Below, piece by piece: positions 32,631 to 40,524 of a stretch of 47,812 bases of DNA. Each line of letters opens with the position of its first letter. The first letter of the stretch is position 1. The position numbers were made by a program, and so were the translations under genes. This stretch comes from Clostridia bacterium (GTDB taxonomy: Bacteria > Bacillota > Clostridia > Oscillospirales > Acutalibacteraceae): assembly GCA_017435865.1 (NCBI GenBank), contig JAFSEF010000079.1, forward strand, positions 1 through 47,812, read 5' to 3'. A model generated the notes under the pieces. The model ran no database searches and was not told the DNA's origin. It was given only the letters and a program-made list of their open reading frames with translations.

Positions 32631-35348
32631 TTATCTTCCGCAGCAGAATTTGTATTTCTTACCCGATCCGCAGGGGCAGGGTTTGTTTCTGCCGATCTTT
32701 TCATCTGCACGGACGGGACGTTTTTTATCACTGTCATCACCACCGGAAGTGCCGGTGATTTTGACGGTCTGTTTACGCTTGACATCTTCTTCGGAACGGA
32801 TCTGTGCAGTCAGCAGCATCTGTACTGTTCCCTCACGGATGCCCGTGGTCATTTCGTCAAACATATCATAGCTTTCCATACGGAACTGCACAACAGGATC
32901 GCGGTGTGCATATCCCTGCATACCGATGCTGCGACGCAGCTGATCCATGGCATCAATATGATCCATCCAACGCATATCGACATTGGAAATGAGAATCTTG
33001 TGCTCAAGACGCATGACAAGTTCGTGACCGTAGGCTGCATCCATTTCATCAAGACGTGCAAGTGCCTTTTCGGTCATCCAGTCCGTATAAACGGAAATGG
33101 AGTGCTGTTCGGGCAGTGTATCTTCCCCGATGAGCCATGCATATTTCATCTGCAGACCTGTCAGGTTCCATTCTTCGGGAGAATTTTCGGGACGGCAATA
33201 GAAAGCAACCGCATCTGCAATGCTTTCGGTGATCATCTTACGGATGGTTGCATCAATGTCTTCACCGTCAAGCACCTGATTTCTCTGCTTGTAAATGAGT
33301 TCACGCTGCTTGTTCATGACATCGTCATACTGCAGCACGTTACGGCGGGCTGCAAAGTGGTTGCCTTCAACCTTTTTCTGTGCACCCTCAACGGTCTTGG
33401 AGAAGAGCTTTGCTTCGATTGCCATGCTGTCGTCTGCCTTGACCATGTCCATGGTACGCTGAATACGGTCACCTGCAAAAATACGCAGCAGATCATCTTC
33501 TGCAGACAGGTAGAAACGGCTTTCACCGGGGTCACCCTGACGGCCTGCACGGCCACGCAGCTGGTTGTCGATACGGCGAGCTTCATGACGGACGGAACCG
33601 ATGATATAAAGACCGCCTGCTTTGCGGACCGCTTCTGCTTCGGGAGCAAGCTGATCCTTGTATTTCTGTTCGAGTTTTTTGAACATGGCACGTGCTTCAA
33701 GAATATCGGTATTGTCGGTTTCGGCAAAACCCGTAGCCTCGGAAATGAGTTCTTCGGGGTATTCCATGCGACGCATTTCAGCCTTTGCCATGTACTCGGC
33801 ATTACCGCCGAGAATGATGTCCGTACCACGGCCTGCCATGTTGGTGGCAATGGTAACGGCACCGAGTCTGCCTGCCTGGGCAACGATTTCGGCTTCGCGT
33901 TCATGCTGCTTGGCATTGAGGACTTCGTGCTTGATGCCTGTGCGTTTGAGTGCCTTGCTGAAGAGTTCACTCTTTTCGATGCTGACCGTACCGACAAGAA
34001 CGGGCTGTCCTTTTTCGTGACAGATTTTGATCTGTTCGATGATGGCTGCAAATTTTGCCTGTTCGGTGCGATACATCACATCGTCCCAGTCCTTACGGGC
34101 AAGCGGACGGTTGGTAGGAATTTCAACAACGTCAAGAGAATAAATCTCTTCAAATTCTTCCTTTTCGGTCAGAGCCGTACCGGTCATACCGGACAGCTTG
34201 CTGTAAAGACGGAAATAGTTCTGGAATGTAATGGTGGCAAGGGTCTTGCTTTCCTGACGGACATTGACCCCTTCTTTGGCTTCGATTGCCTGGTGCAGAC
34301 CTTCATTGAAACGTCTGCCGGGCATTTTACGGCCCGTAAATTCGTCAACAATGACAACTTCACCGTTTTCAACAACGTAGTCAACGTCGTTTTTCATGAT
34401 ACCGCGTGCCTTGATTGCCTGGTTGATGTGATGCTGCAGGGAAAGATTCTCCGCATCCATCAGGTTTTCGACACCGAAATGCTCTTCTGCCTTGCGGATA
34501 CCGTTTTTGGTGAGCTGTGCACTCTTGGCTTTTTCGTCAACAATGTAATCGCAGTCTTCGTCCATAATATCTTCGACATCGACCTTGGAATCCACTTCGG
34601 TAATACGCTGCACTTTCAGTCTGCGTGCAAAATCATCGGCAAGCTTGTAAAGATCGGAGGACTTGTCGCCTCTGCCGGAAATGATAAGGGGGGTTCTGGC
34701 TTCGTCGATGAGGATGGAGTCCACTTCGTCCACGATGGCAAAATGATGACCTCTCTGCACACGCTGTTCAGAGTACAGCACCATGTTGTCACGCAGATAG
34801 TCAAAGCCCATTTCATTGTTTGTGCCGTAGGTGATGTCGGCAGCATAAGCTGCTTTTCTCTGTTCGTTGTCAAGGTCATGTACAATCAGACCGACCGTCA
34901 GACCGAGATAACGGTATACTTTACCCATCCATTCCGAGTCACGGCGGGCAAGATAATCGTTGACGGTAACAATGTGTACACCTTTTCCTTCGAGTGCACA
35001 CAGGTAAGCAGGCAGGGTTGCCACAAGGGTCTTACCTTCACCTGTTTTCATTTCGGCAATTCTGCCCTGATACAGGATGATACCGCACAGCACCTGTACG
35101 GGATAGTGCTTCATATTCAGCACACGCCATGCTGCTTCACGGCAGACGGCAAATGCTTCGGGAAGAATATCGTCCATGGTTTCACCATTGGCAAGACGGG
35201 ACTTGAACTCGGCAGTTTTGCCCTTGAGTTCTTCTTCACTGAGTTTTGAATAGGCTTCTTCATAAGAGAGCACTTTTTCCTGTGTTTTTCTGACTTTTTT
35301 GATTTCCTTGGCGGAATAGTCGCCGAAAATTTTTGTAAGTATAGACAT
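32631..35348 (-). CDS. secA: Protein translocase ATPase SecA
   Basis: SecA drives preproteins through SecYEG. The 905-residue protein has Walker A MKTGEGKT (100-107), the DEVD box (AIVDEVDSILIDEARTPL), the preprotein cross-linking domain, the helical scaffold and the C-terminal zinc motif CPCGSGKKYKFCC. It is of full length with no break. The ribosome binding site is AGAAAGGA. A short AT-rich hairpin (AAGATA/TATCTT with TTT) just after the stop could weakly attenuate the following protease and potassium genes. Confidence 0.98.
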   Translation of the reverse strand: MSILTKIFGDYSAKEIKKVRKTQEKVLSYEEAYSKLSEEELKGKTAEFKSRLANGETMDDILPEAFAVCREAAWRVLNMKHYPVQVLCGIILYQGRIAEMKTGEGKTLVATLPAYLCALEGKGVHIVTVNDYLARRDSEWMGKVYRYLGLTVGLIVHDLDNEQRKAAYAADITYGTNNEMGFDYLRDNMVLYSEQRVQRGHHFAIVDEVDSILIDEARTPLIISGRGDKSSDLYKLADDFARRLKVQRITEVDSKVDVEDIMDEDCDYIVDEKAKSAQLTKNGIRKAEEHFGVENLMDAENLSLQHHINQAIKARGIMKNDVDYVVENGEVVIVDEFTGRKMPGRRFNEGLHQAIEAKEGVNVRQESKTLATITFQNYFRLYSKLSGMTGTALTEKEEFEEIYSLDVVEIPTNRPLARKDWDDVMYRTEQAKFAAIIEQIKICHEKGQPVLVGTVSIEKSELFSKALKRTGIKHEVLNAKQHEREAEIVAQAGRLGAVTIATNMAGRGTDIILGGNAEYMAKAEMRRMEYPEELISEATGFAETDNTDILEARAMFKKLEQKYKDQLAPEAEAVRKAGGLYIIGSVRHEARRIDNQLRGRAGRQGDPGESRFYLSAEDDLLRIFAGDRIQRTMDMVKADDSMAIEAKLFSKTVEGAQKKVEGNHFAARRNVLQYDDVMNKQRELIYKQRNQVLDGEDIDATIRKMITESIADAVAFYCRPENSPEEWNLTGLQMKYAWLIGEDTLPEQHSISVYTDWMTEKALARLDEMDAAYGHELVMRLEHKILISNVDMRWMDHIDAMDQLRRSIGMQGYAHRDPVVQFRMESYDMFDEMTTGIREGTVQMLLTAQIRSEEDVKRKQTVKITGTSGGDDSDKKRPVRADEKIGRNKPCPCGSGKKYKFCCGR

Positions 35349-35431
35349 TTCTCTTTGTCCTTTCTGTAAGCTGCAAAAAGCTTATGTATCTATTTTACCC
35401 CGAAAGATGAATTTAACTTAAAAAAAGCAGA

Positions 35432-36061
35432 TTATTCCGTTTTTCCCATACAGAAGTCTGCCATGGGACAGGCATTGCATTTCGGTTTGCGTGCATCACA
35501 CACATCCCTGCCGAACAACACGACTCTGTGACAGGTGTCACCGCTGGTTTCGGGTGTGAGCAGCTCTCGCAGAGCCAACTCCACTTTGTAGGGATCTTTG
35601 GTCGCAACCAGTCCGAGACGGTTGGCAATGCGGATCATGTGCGTATCACACACATAAGACGGCTGCCCGTAGACATCCCCGAGAATGAGGTTGGCGGTCT
35701 TTCTGCCGACCCCCGGCAATGCAGTCAGTGCCTCCATGGTGTCGGGCACCTTGCCGCCGTGTTCCTGCAGAATGATCTGTGCACTGCGGACAATATCCGA
35801 AGCTTTCTGCCGATAGAATCCGCAGGAATGAACAATCTCCTCAACATCCCTGATATCTGCATTTGCAAACGCTTCCACGGTCGGGTATTTTGCAAACAAG
35901 GCCGGAGTGACAAGGTTCACACGTGCATCTGTGCACTGTGCTGAAAGCCGCACGGCTACCAGAAGATGAAACGCATTTTCCGCTTCCAATGAGCACAACG
36001 CATCGGGATACAATGCAGCAAGCACCTGTTCTGCTTTTTTTGCAATCTCTTTCTTTTTCAT
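35432..36061 (-). CDS. nth: Endonuclease III
   Basis: Nth removes oxidised pyrimidines from DNA and nicks the abasic site. The 209-residue protein has the helix-hairpin-helix LPGVGRKTAN with catalytic K121 and D139 (VCDTHMIR), and the 4Fe-4S cluster cysteines C188, C195, C198 and C204. The start was chosen at MKKKEIAKKA; a nine-residue longer form has no ribosome binding site. The ribosome binding site is a modest GGTGG. It lies 83 bp upstream of secA on the same strand. Confidence 0.95.
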   Translation of the reverse strand: MKKKEIAKKAEQVLAALYPDALCSLEAENAFHLLVAVRLSAQCTDARVNLVTPALFAKYPTVEAFANADIRDVEEIVHSCGFYRQKASDIVRSAQIILQEHGGKVPDTMEALTALPGVGRKTANLILGDVYGQPSYVCDTHMIRIANRLGLVATKDPYKVELALRELLTPETSGDTCHRVVLFGRDVCDARKPKCNACPMADFCMGKTE

Positions 36062-36079
36062 ATATACCACCAGTATATA

Positions 36080-36108
36080 ATTATACACTTATTATTTTAA
36101 TAATGCAA
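36080..36108 (-). promoter_or_regulatory. Promoter of nth
   Basis: On the minus strand TTGCAT (36103-36108), a 17-bp spacer and TATAAT (36080-36085). A 19-bp palindrome (GATTGCAT-GAT-ATGCAATC, 36124-36142) lies just upstream of the -35 box and could be a regulator site. Confidence 0.75.
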
Positions 36109-36142
36109 GAAGAAAATGCGTATGATTGCATGATATGCAATC

Positions 36143-36260
36143 GTAAGCAAACCGCCTGAGCCATTTTGACGTCTCTCTTGTTGTATTCATTATACCGCAC
36201 CGAGACAGAAAAGAAAATCACAAAAAATGCAGAATCCGACTCCCTTTACAACAGTTTGTG
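36143..36260. other. Intergenic stretch without a gene
   Basis: Between the nth promoter region and the terminator of the RelBE-type pair I see no ORF with a ribosome binding site, RNA gene or repeat. Confidence 0.5.
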
Positions 36261-36261
36261 A

Positions 36262-36302
36262 AAAAACAAAAGTGCTCTCACTTTTTTTGTGAAAGCACTT
36301 TC
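36262..36302 (-). terminator. Terminator of the RelBE-type pair
   Basis: A 13-bp stem with one mismatch (36269-36281 with 36289-36301) overlaps the toxin stop codon and is followed on the minus strand by TTTTGTTTTTT. The stem is nearly the same as at 5681-5721 and 37150-37183. Confidence 0.88.
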
Positions 36303-36612
36303 ATTCTGCAAAAAGAATACACATATAGTCTGTCCGCAAATCAAGAATTCTGACAATTCTGATTTCCTCGTCTTCAAACGGCAAATAAAAAACTCCGTAA
36401 TTACCGCAGATAAGACATCTGTAATCTGTATCCCTGTTGACTTTTTCACGCAATCCGATACCAAGATTAGGCTGCTGTGCAAGCAGATGTGCACTTCGGA
36501 CAATACGGTCCGTCAGTTTTTGTGCAGCTTGCGGATTTTGCAGATTCTCTGCAATATATTGCCGTACTTCCTGCAAATCTACACGAGCCTGCGGTGAATA
36601 TACAATTCTCAT
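36301..36612 (-). CDS. RelE/ParE-family toxin
   Basis: Toxin of 103 residues, start MRIVYSPQARVDLQEVRQYI, middle LREKVNRDTDYRCLICGNYG and end EEIRIVRILDLRTDY, the usual RelE/ParE fold pattern. It overlaps its antitoxin by the ATGA quartet, so the two are translated together. ParE members poison gyrase and RelE members cut mRNA; the ParE-like ending (VRILDLRTDY) slightly favours ParE. The stop codon lies in the terminator stem. Confidence 0.87.
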   Translation of the reverse strand: MRIVYSPQARVDLQEVRQYIAENLQNPQAAQKLTDRIVRSAHLLAQQPNLGIGLREKVNRDTDYRCLICGNYGVFYLPFEDEEIRIVRILDLRTDYMCILFAE

Positions 36613-36929
36613 TCTGCAAATCCGAACTCTGCAAGAATTTCCGATTCATCAAGCCAACCGCCGTCAAGTGCCGAGTCTTCCCCTTTTTTCAGTTCTTGCA
36701 TAAGAATTGCTACCGCCTGTTCCCGCATGGCTTCTTTGCTGTTCTGCGTGACAATCAGCGGAAGGCCTTCCACATTCAGCGATTGCTGAATAAACACATT
36801 GATGGCATCTGTCAGTGTCATTCCGCAACGTGCATAAATTTTTTCGACTCGTTCCTTGATTTCAGGATTAATCCGCATCTGAAAGGTTGCATTTTTGGGT
36901 GCATTTGCAACTGAAAGATATTCTGCCAT
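36609..36929 (-). CDS. RelB/DinJ-family antitoxin
   Basis: Antitoxin of 106 residues. The N-terminal part (ATFQMRINPEIKERVEKIYARCGM, broken here as ATFQMRINPEIKERVEK plus IYARCGM) followed by TLTDAINVFIQQSL is the ribbon-helix-helix pattern of RelB/DinJ. The C-terminal half is acidic and should bind the toxin. CGGAGA precedes the ATG. A consensus promoter with an overlapping palindrome suggests self-repression. A shorter start is not needed. Confidence 0.88.
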   Translation of the reverse strand: MAEYLSVANAPKNATFQMRINPEIKERVEKIYARCGMTLTDAINVFIQQSLNVEGLPLIVTQNSKEAMREQAVAILMQELKKGEDSALDGGWLDESEILAEFGFAE

Positions 36930-36957
36930 TTCATCATCTCCGATTCATTCCGGTTTT

Positions 36958-36992
36958 ATTATACCCAAAAAACGAACTATTGTCAATACAAT
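36958..36992 (-). promoter_or_regulatory. Promoter and probable operator of the RelBE-type pair
   Basis: On the minus strand TTGACA (36981-36986), a 17-bp spacer and TATAAT (36958-36963). A palindrome ATTGT-CAAT-ACAAT (36979-36992) covers the -35 box, a good place for the antitoxin to bind. Confidence 0.78.
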
Positions 36993-37146
36993 GTCACTAC
37001 AAGAAGGTATATAACCCCAAAAAGTACAAACTATTATTTTTACATAATCAGTCTGCAAACGGGCAGATTTTGTACCTGATCCGCCATGAAGAAGAACACG
37101 GAGAAATTATTCTGCCTCAAAACTAAAAATACAACATCAGTAAAGC
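36993..37146. other. Intergenic stretch without a clear gene
   Basis: Only a short plus-strand reading is open here (ending HEEEHGEIILPQN). It has no ribosome binding site or start of its own. It may be a decayed remnant, but I cannot support a gene. Confidence 0.4.
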
Positions 37147-37186
37147 AAAAAAGTGCTCTCACTTTTTTGGTGAAAGCACTTTTTTT
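37147..37186 (-). terminator. Terminator of the dockerin-peptidase gene
   Basis: A stem of about 16 bp with one mismatch (37147-37162 with 37170-37186) has A/T runs on both sides. It is another copy of the GTGCTYTCAC terminator type. Confidence 0.85.
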
Positions 37187-37192
37187 GATCAA

Positions 37193-38068
37193 TCAATCGG
37201 CATACACCGACGTAAGTCCGTAATACTCTTCCAGACACAGGCCGCTGTTGAATATTTTGGTTGCCTTTTCCACACCGACATAACGGATGTGCCACGGCTC
37301 ATAAATATAGCCGGTCTGATCGGTTTTGCCCTTGGGATAGCGGATAATGAATCCGTACTTGTGTGCATTCGCAGCAAGCCACCTACCCTCTGCGGTGTCA
37401 GCAAAGCTTTCATACAACGAATTGACATCCAATGCCAGTCCCGTCTGGTGTTCCGAATGTCCGGGACGTGCCGAATAGGTATCGGCTTCGGCTTTTCCGT
37501 CTGTCGCCACATAACGGTCATAAAGATTCTGCTGTGTTTCGTAAGAACGAAAACCGGATATTTCATACAAATACAATCCTGCCCCGTACCACGCATCCGT
37601 CTGCATTTTGTCAAATGCGTCATAACACTCATTCAGCAAAGCACCCGGATTGTAAGAGGACGGAAGTGCATAGGTTTTGTTGGCAATCAGAAGACCGTCA
37701 ACATAGGTCATACCGTTTTTGACATAAATGCGGTACCCTTTTTGGGAAATGCCGACAAGAGTTGCACCGTCCATACCGTTCATGCACGAATCGTCCGTAT
37801 TGCCGAGACCGACACACAGCCGCAATATATTCCTTGCATCCGCAGCGGTGATTGCCTTGTCACAATCCGTATCGGCAGCTTTTTTCTGTTCTTCGCTCAA
37901 TGTTACAAGATTCACGCTTGCACGCAGAACCATGCGTGCATCCGCAGCCAGAAGCCGTCCGTCACCGTCAACATCACCGAATGCAAGTGCCGAAGCAGGC
38001 ACGCAACAAGCAACTGCCGACATTGCAAGCAACAGCAATAAACAAATTATTTTATGCGTTTTTTTCAT
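37193..38068 (-). CDS. Secreted VanY-type D-Ala-D-Ala carboxypeptidase with N-terminal dockerin
   Basis: Exported cell-wall peptidase of 291 residues. Signal peptide 1-29. Two dockerin-like calcium loops follow (D32-D43, DVDGDGRLLAAD, and D66-D77, DTDCDKAITAAD), each trailed by an AR-x-x-LR helix. The catalytic domain is M15/VanY: SGFRSYETQQ, SEHQTGLALD (zinc ligands H207 and D214) and EPWH (H260). It should trim D-Ala or D-Asp ends of peptidoglycan stems. The dockerin implies docking to a cohesin protein on a cellulosome-like scaffold or to a substitute partner. The start is the ATG after GGGGGA; longer forms lack a ribosome binding site. Confidence 0.9.
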   Translation of the reverse strand: MKKTHKIICLLLLLAMSAVACCVPASALAFGDVDGDGRLLAADARMVLRASVNLVTLSEEQKKAADTDCDKAITAADARNILRLCVGLGNTDDSCMNGMDGATLVGISQKGYRIYVKNGMTYVDGLLIANKTYALPSSYNPGALLNECYDAFDKMQTDAWYGAGLYLYEISGFRSYETQQNLYDRYVATDGKAEADTYSARPGHSEHQTGLALDVNSLYESFADTAEGRWLAANAHKYGFIIRYPKGKTDQTGYIYEPWHIRYVGVEKATKIFNSGLCLEEYYGLTSVYAD

Positions 38069-38092
38069 TTTCTGTCCCCCGTTCATTGAAAC

Positions 38093-38121
38093 AGTATACA
38101 CTGAAAAGCAGTATTTTTCAA
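38093..38121 (-). promoter_or_regulatory. Promoter of the dockerin-peptidase gene
   Basis: On the minus strand TTGAAA (38116-38121), a 17-bp spacer and TATACT (38093-38098), 24 bp upstream of the start codon. Confidence 0.7.
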
Positions 38122-38164
38122 TAGCGTTCTTGTTAATAAACGAGCACTTCGGTGAGCAGAAATA

Positions 38165-38199
38165 CAAAAAACAGGGTCTGCAGCAGCTGCAAACCCTGT
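38165..38199 (-). terminator. Terminator behind the folD tail fragment
   Basis: A 7-bp plus 5-bp stem with a single mismatch between (38171-38199) is followed on the minus strand by TTTTTTG. It probably once ended folD. Confidence 0.8.
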
Positions 38200-38212
38200 C
38201 TGAAAGATTTAC

Positions 38213-38278
38213 TTATACAACACCGTTCTGCTTTTTGGCAGCAAGTACGGTATTCTGCATGAGCATGGCAACAGCTGT
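38213..38278 (-). pseudogene. 3'-end fragment of folD (last ~21 codons)
   Basis: Read on the minus strand it gives AMLMQNTVLAAKKQNGVV and a stop. Intact folD, 2.25 kb away, ends AMLMQNTVIAAKKQNGIV. Homology stops abruptly upstream of this tail. DNA identity with intact folD is only moderate, so it is either an old duplication or the original tail displaced by an insertion that brought its own folD end. It keeps a stop codon and a terminator. Confidence 0.85.
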
Positions 38279-38305
38279 GCAATGGTGAGTGGGTTATAAA
38301 TTCAA

Positions 38306-39391
38306 TCAGATAATCTTTCTCAAAAGCTCATGAATAAAATCTTGTACTGTTGTAAAAATGGTTCCCAATAGTTGAAATATCGGGGTTGCGACCGGTATGG
38401 CCTTGCTTGCTGATTCAACAAAGGACGGCTCTGTGAAAAAAGTAAATCCCAAAGCAAGCAAAATTAAGAGCAAGAACAGCACGATCGGAAGATGATTTTT
38501 TTTCTTTTTGTTGCCTTTGCTGACAACTTTTACTTTTGGCTCATTTTTATATTGCATTGCAATGAGCTTGTAGTATTCCTGTGGCACAACAGTTTGAACA
38601 TCGCCGATTTTTATTCGTAATGCTTTCAAGAAGCGCGGAAAAACACGAAGCATATCTGCTGCATAGGTGTCAAATTCAGCATTTTTGAATATATTGGGAT
38701 CATAATCCGTGATAGCATAAGTTAGAGTGTAGTTCGGATCCTTTTTCTTGTGACGATAGTGGTATGTTTGTAAAAATTCTTCTATGATGCTTCTGTGGAT
38801 TACAACCAGTGCAACACTCGGAAATCTTTTACCGATATCAACCATTCTGTGATAATCGTAATTGTAAAATTCAACAGTTTTATCATGCACCAGATCATGC
38901 AGAAGGATGCCCAATGATTCAATGACATACTGCTCGATTGATTTGTTTTGCGGACAGCCTGCTGCGGATACCTTTTCGGCTTCCTCCAATGCTTCAATTA
39001 CATAAACAAATTTGTTTCTGCATATTTCTGCAAAGCATTTTTCATTGAGATACGAATAAGCAGTAAAAAGCTTTGTGTACTCATCTTTTCTGAAATCATC
39101 AGCAGTTTTTTCGCAATATTGAATGTATTGCTTGATCTGCTCAAATTGTTTGATGGTTGCTCTTTTTTCCAACAGGTCAACTTTTGTAAAATCAAGCGAA
39201 AGAACTCTCGCAAGTCCAAACCAACCGCAAGGGGATTCCGGATGCTTATCAGCCAACTCGGAAAATATTTCTTCTGCTCTGTCCCACTTGTCCAGTTGGA
39301 TAAATGCTTGCGCCCGGTTGACCTCATTTTTGATTTCAGCGGTGTTTGATAAGTCATCTCCTAAAAAGAGAATATCGTTTGTATACAGCAT
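38306..39391 (-). CDS. TPR-like protein with C-terminal membrane anchor, islet gene
   Basis: Unknown protein of 361 residues. The N-terminal 60 residues look like tetratricopeptide helices (FIQLDKWDRAEEIFSELADK, then GWFGLARVL). The middle is a mixed helical domain. A single membrane segment (about 300-319) follows a very basic KGNKKKKNH stretch, so most of the protein should be in the cytosol. The start ATG has AGGTG; a GTG three codons earlier is less likely. Base composition is AT-richer than the flanking core genes. A promoter overlapping a 38-bp palindrome controls it. Confidence 0.8.
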   Translation of the reverse strand: MLYTNDILFLGDDLSNTAEIKNEVNRAQAFIQLDKWDRAEEIFSELADKHPESPCGWFGLARVLSLDFTKVDLLEKRATIKQFEQIKQYIQYCEKTADDFRKDEYTKLFTAYSYLNEKCFAEICRNKFVYVIEALEEAEKVSAAGCPQNKSIEQYVIESLGILLHDLVHDKTVEFYNYDYHRMVDIGKRFPSVALVVIHRSIIEEFLQTYHYRHKKKDPNYTLTYAITDYDPNIFKNAEFDTYAADMLRVFPRFLKALRIKIGDVQTVVPQEYYKLIAMQYKNEPKVKVVSKGNKKKKNHLPIVLFLLLILLALGFTFFTEPSFVESASKAIPVATPIFQLLGTIFTTVQDFIHELLRKII

Positions 39392-39422
39392 AGACAGCAC
39401 CTCATATTATATTGATAAAACA

Positions 39423-39466
39423 AATATACTCTATATGTTGACAATTGTCAATATATAGAGTATGAT
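39423..39466. promoter_or_regulatory. 38-bp palindromic operator with promoters in both directions
   Basis: A near-perfect palindrome (39426-39463) is centred on TTGACAATTGTCAA. It contains two -35 boxes. The leftward one has TTGACA at 39446-39451, 17 bp and TATATT (39423-39428), for the TPR gene. The rightward one has TTGACA at 39438-39443, 17 bp and TATGAT (39461-39466), and would make an RNA antisense to the HTH gene. Confidence 0.8.
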
Positions 39467-39496
39467 ATCATGCAAATAAATATCCAATTACAGTGC

Positions 39497-39697
39497 TTAA
39501 TCTTTAATGAATTCTACAATGTCTGTTATTTCGCAGTCAAGGATGTTGCACAGATCGTTCAATGTTGAGGTAGTCATCGGTTTGTTATGCTTGATGCGGT
39601 CAAGCAGGCTTCTGCTGATACCGTATTGATTGATCAAACGGTAGGTTGATATATTTTTTTTCTTTAAAGTTTCATAAAAAGGAGCAAAACTAATCAT
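39497..39697 (-). CDS. Small Cro/CI-type HTH regulator of the islet
   Basis: This 66-residue protein is almost entirely an HTH_3 fold (helix-turn-helix about residues 13-45: NISTYRLINQYGISRSLLDR, then MTTSTLNDLCNILDC). It has no added domain. It lies between two control regions that share the TTGACAATTGTC core, which makes it the prime candidate for binding them. The ATG was chosen by domain length; the ribosome binding site (GGAATGG) is weak and a start ten codons upstream is possible. Confidence 0.85.
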   Translation of the reverse strand: MISFAPFYETLKKKNISTYRLINQYGISRSLLDRIKHNKPMTTSTLNDLCNILDCEITDIVEFIKD

Positions 39698-39727
39698 ATA
39701 ACACCATTCCAAATATTTTATAACCAA

Positions 39728-39778
39728 ATTATAAAATATGCCAAATGTATTGACAATTGTCTACAAATAGTGTATGCT
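39728..39778. promoter_or_regulatory. Divergent promoters sharing the TTGACAATTGTC operator
   Basis: Rightward: TTGACA (39750-39755), 17 bp, TATGCT (39773-39778), for the Cys-rich and 157-aa genes. Leftward: TTGTCA (39751-39756), 17 bp, TATAAT (39728-39733), for the HTH gene. Both -35 boxes lie within one copy of the core also found at 39438-39449. Confidence 0.8.
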
Positions 39779-39834
39779 CATTATATCGAGCATATTCATT
39801 GCATTATGCCGACAATAAAGAAAGGAGTTTTATT

Positions 39835-39957
39835 ATGAAAGCTTGTCTTACGTGTATGTATTTTTGCAAAAAGGGCGGCATACCCTGGTGCCTGTATCAC
39901 GATTACTCCACAAAGCCTGACGGTGGGTCATTCTGTCCTTATTACAGAATGCCGTAA
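39835..39957 (+). CDS. 40-aa Cys-rich small protein
   Basis: Small ORF with AAAGGAG at 8 bp before the ATG. Five cysteines are arranged CLTCMYFC, WCLYH and SFCPYY (C4, C7, C11, C19, C31), with H22 nearby, suggesting a metal-binding knuckle. Small proteins with a CxxC...C..H...C pattern are common in phages and mobile DNA. It is the first gene after the rightward islet promoter and ends directly before the ribosome binding site of the next gene. Function unknown. Confidence 0.7.
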   Translation: MKACLTCMYFCKKGGIPWCLYHDYSTKPDGGSFCPYYRMP

Positions 39958-39981
39958 ATGCTTCACAAGGAGAAAAAAAGT

Positions 39982-40455
39982 ATGGGAAAATTAGAAATCA
40001 GTATAAAAAAAGATATCAGCTATTATTTGCACAATCCGTTCAGTAAAAATGTTTTCTATGTCATTGTAGATGGTGAGGTGCATGAAGTCAGCACAAAAGA
40101 AAACGGAAAAACATTTGAACTGAGCAATGAGCAGCATGAAATTACCGTTATGTGCCCGACTGCTTTTGGTGCATATGCGGTTAATAATTTGCCTGACGGA
40201 CATCCGTTGAAGAAAAAATATGCCAAACTCCTTAAAACAACTGCACGAGCAAATGAGGTTGGCAAAAATGCTGCAATGAATTTAGGCGGCAGTGCGCTTT
40301 CTGCTGCTATGATCGGCATGGCTTATGATAAAATATCTGCAAAACCTGCTAATGGTCTTGTTGAATCTGGAATGATTGATTTTGCAGGTAAATCACACAC
40401 GCTGACGGTTAACATCAAGAAAAAAGCGAAAATTAAAAAATTTATTATTGAATAA
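39982..40455 (+). CDS. 157-aa islet protein of unknown function
   Basis: Unrecognised protein. Residues 1-65 look like a small beta domain (VFYVIVDGEVHEV and GKTFELSNEQHEITVMCPT, in the style of PEGA-like modules). A basic helix follows, then a Gly/Ala-rich hydrophobic stretch (NLGGSALSAAMIGMAYDKI, about 98-116), then a basic Lys-rich tail. The hydrophobic stretch could cross or touch a membrane. AAGGAGA precedes the chosen ATG; an ATG eight codons upstream overlaps the site. It ends before a strong terminator shared with folD. Confidence 0.75.
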   Translation: MGKLEISIKKDISYYLHNPFSKNVFYVIVDGEVHEVSTKENGKTFELSNEQHEITVMCPTAFGAYAVNNLPDGHPLKKKYAKLLKTTARANEVGKNAAMNLGGSALSAAMIGMAYDKISAKPANGLVESGMIDFAGKSHTLTVNIKKKAKIKKFIIE

Positions 40456-40470
40456 TTAACGCAAATATAA

Positions 40471-40508
40471 ACGCAATGCAACGATGATGCTGCATTGCGT
40501 TTTTTTTG
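40471..40508. terminator. Terminator between the islet and folD
   Basis: A perfect 10-bp stem (40471-40480 with 40491-40500) is followed by eight T on the plus strand; the minus strand has a weaker T-rich tail. Confidence 0.9.
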
Positions 40509-40524
40509 TTATGCCTGAATCTGA

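Noticed and set aside
32316-35249. 977-codon plus-strand open reading frame
   Set aside because: It is the antisense of secA. It has no ribosome binding site and a Cys/His/Phe-rich composition typical of shadow frames.
39473-39700. Regulatory RNA antisense to the HTH gene from the rightward half of the palindrome
   Set aside because: The promoter is plausible, but no terminator or conserved structure supports a defined RNA; noted only within the operator entry.
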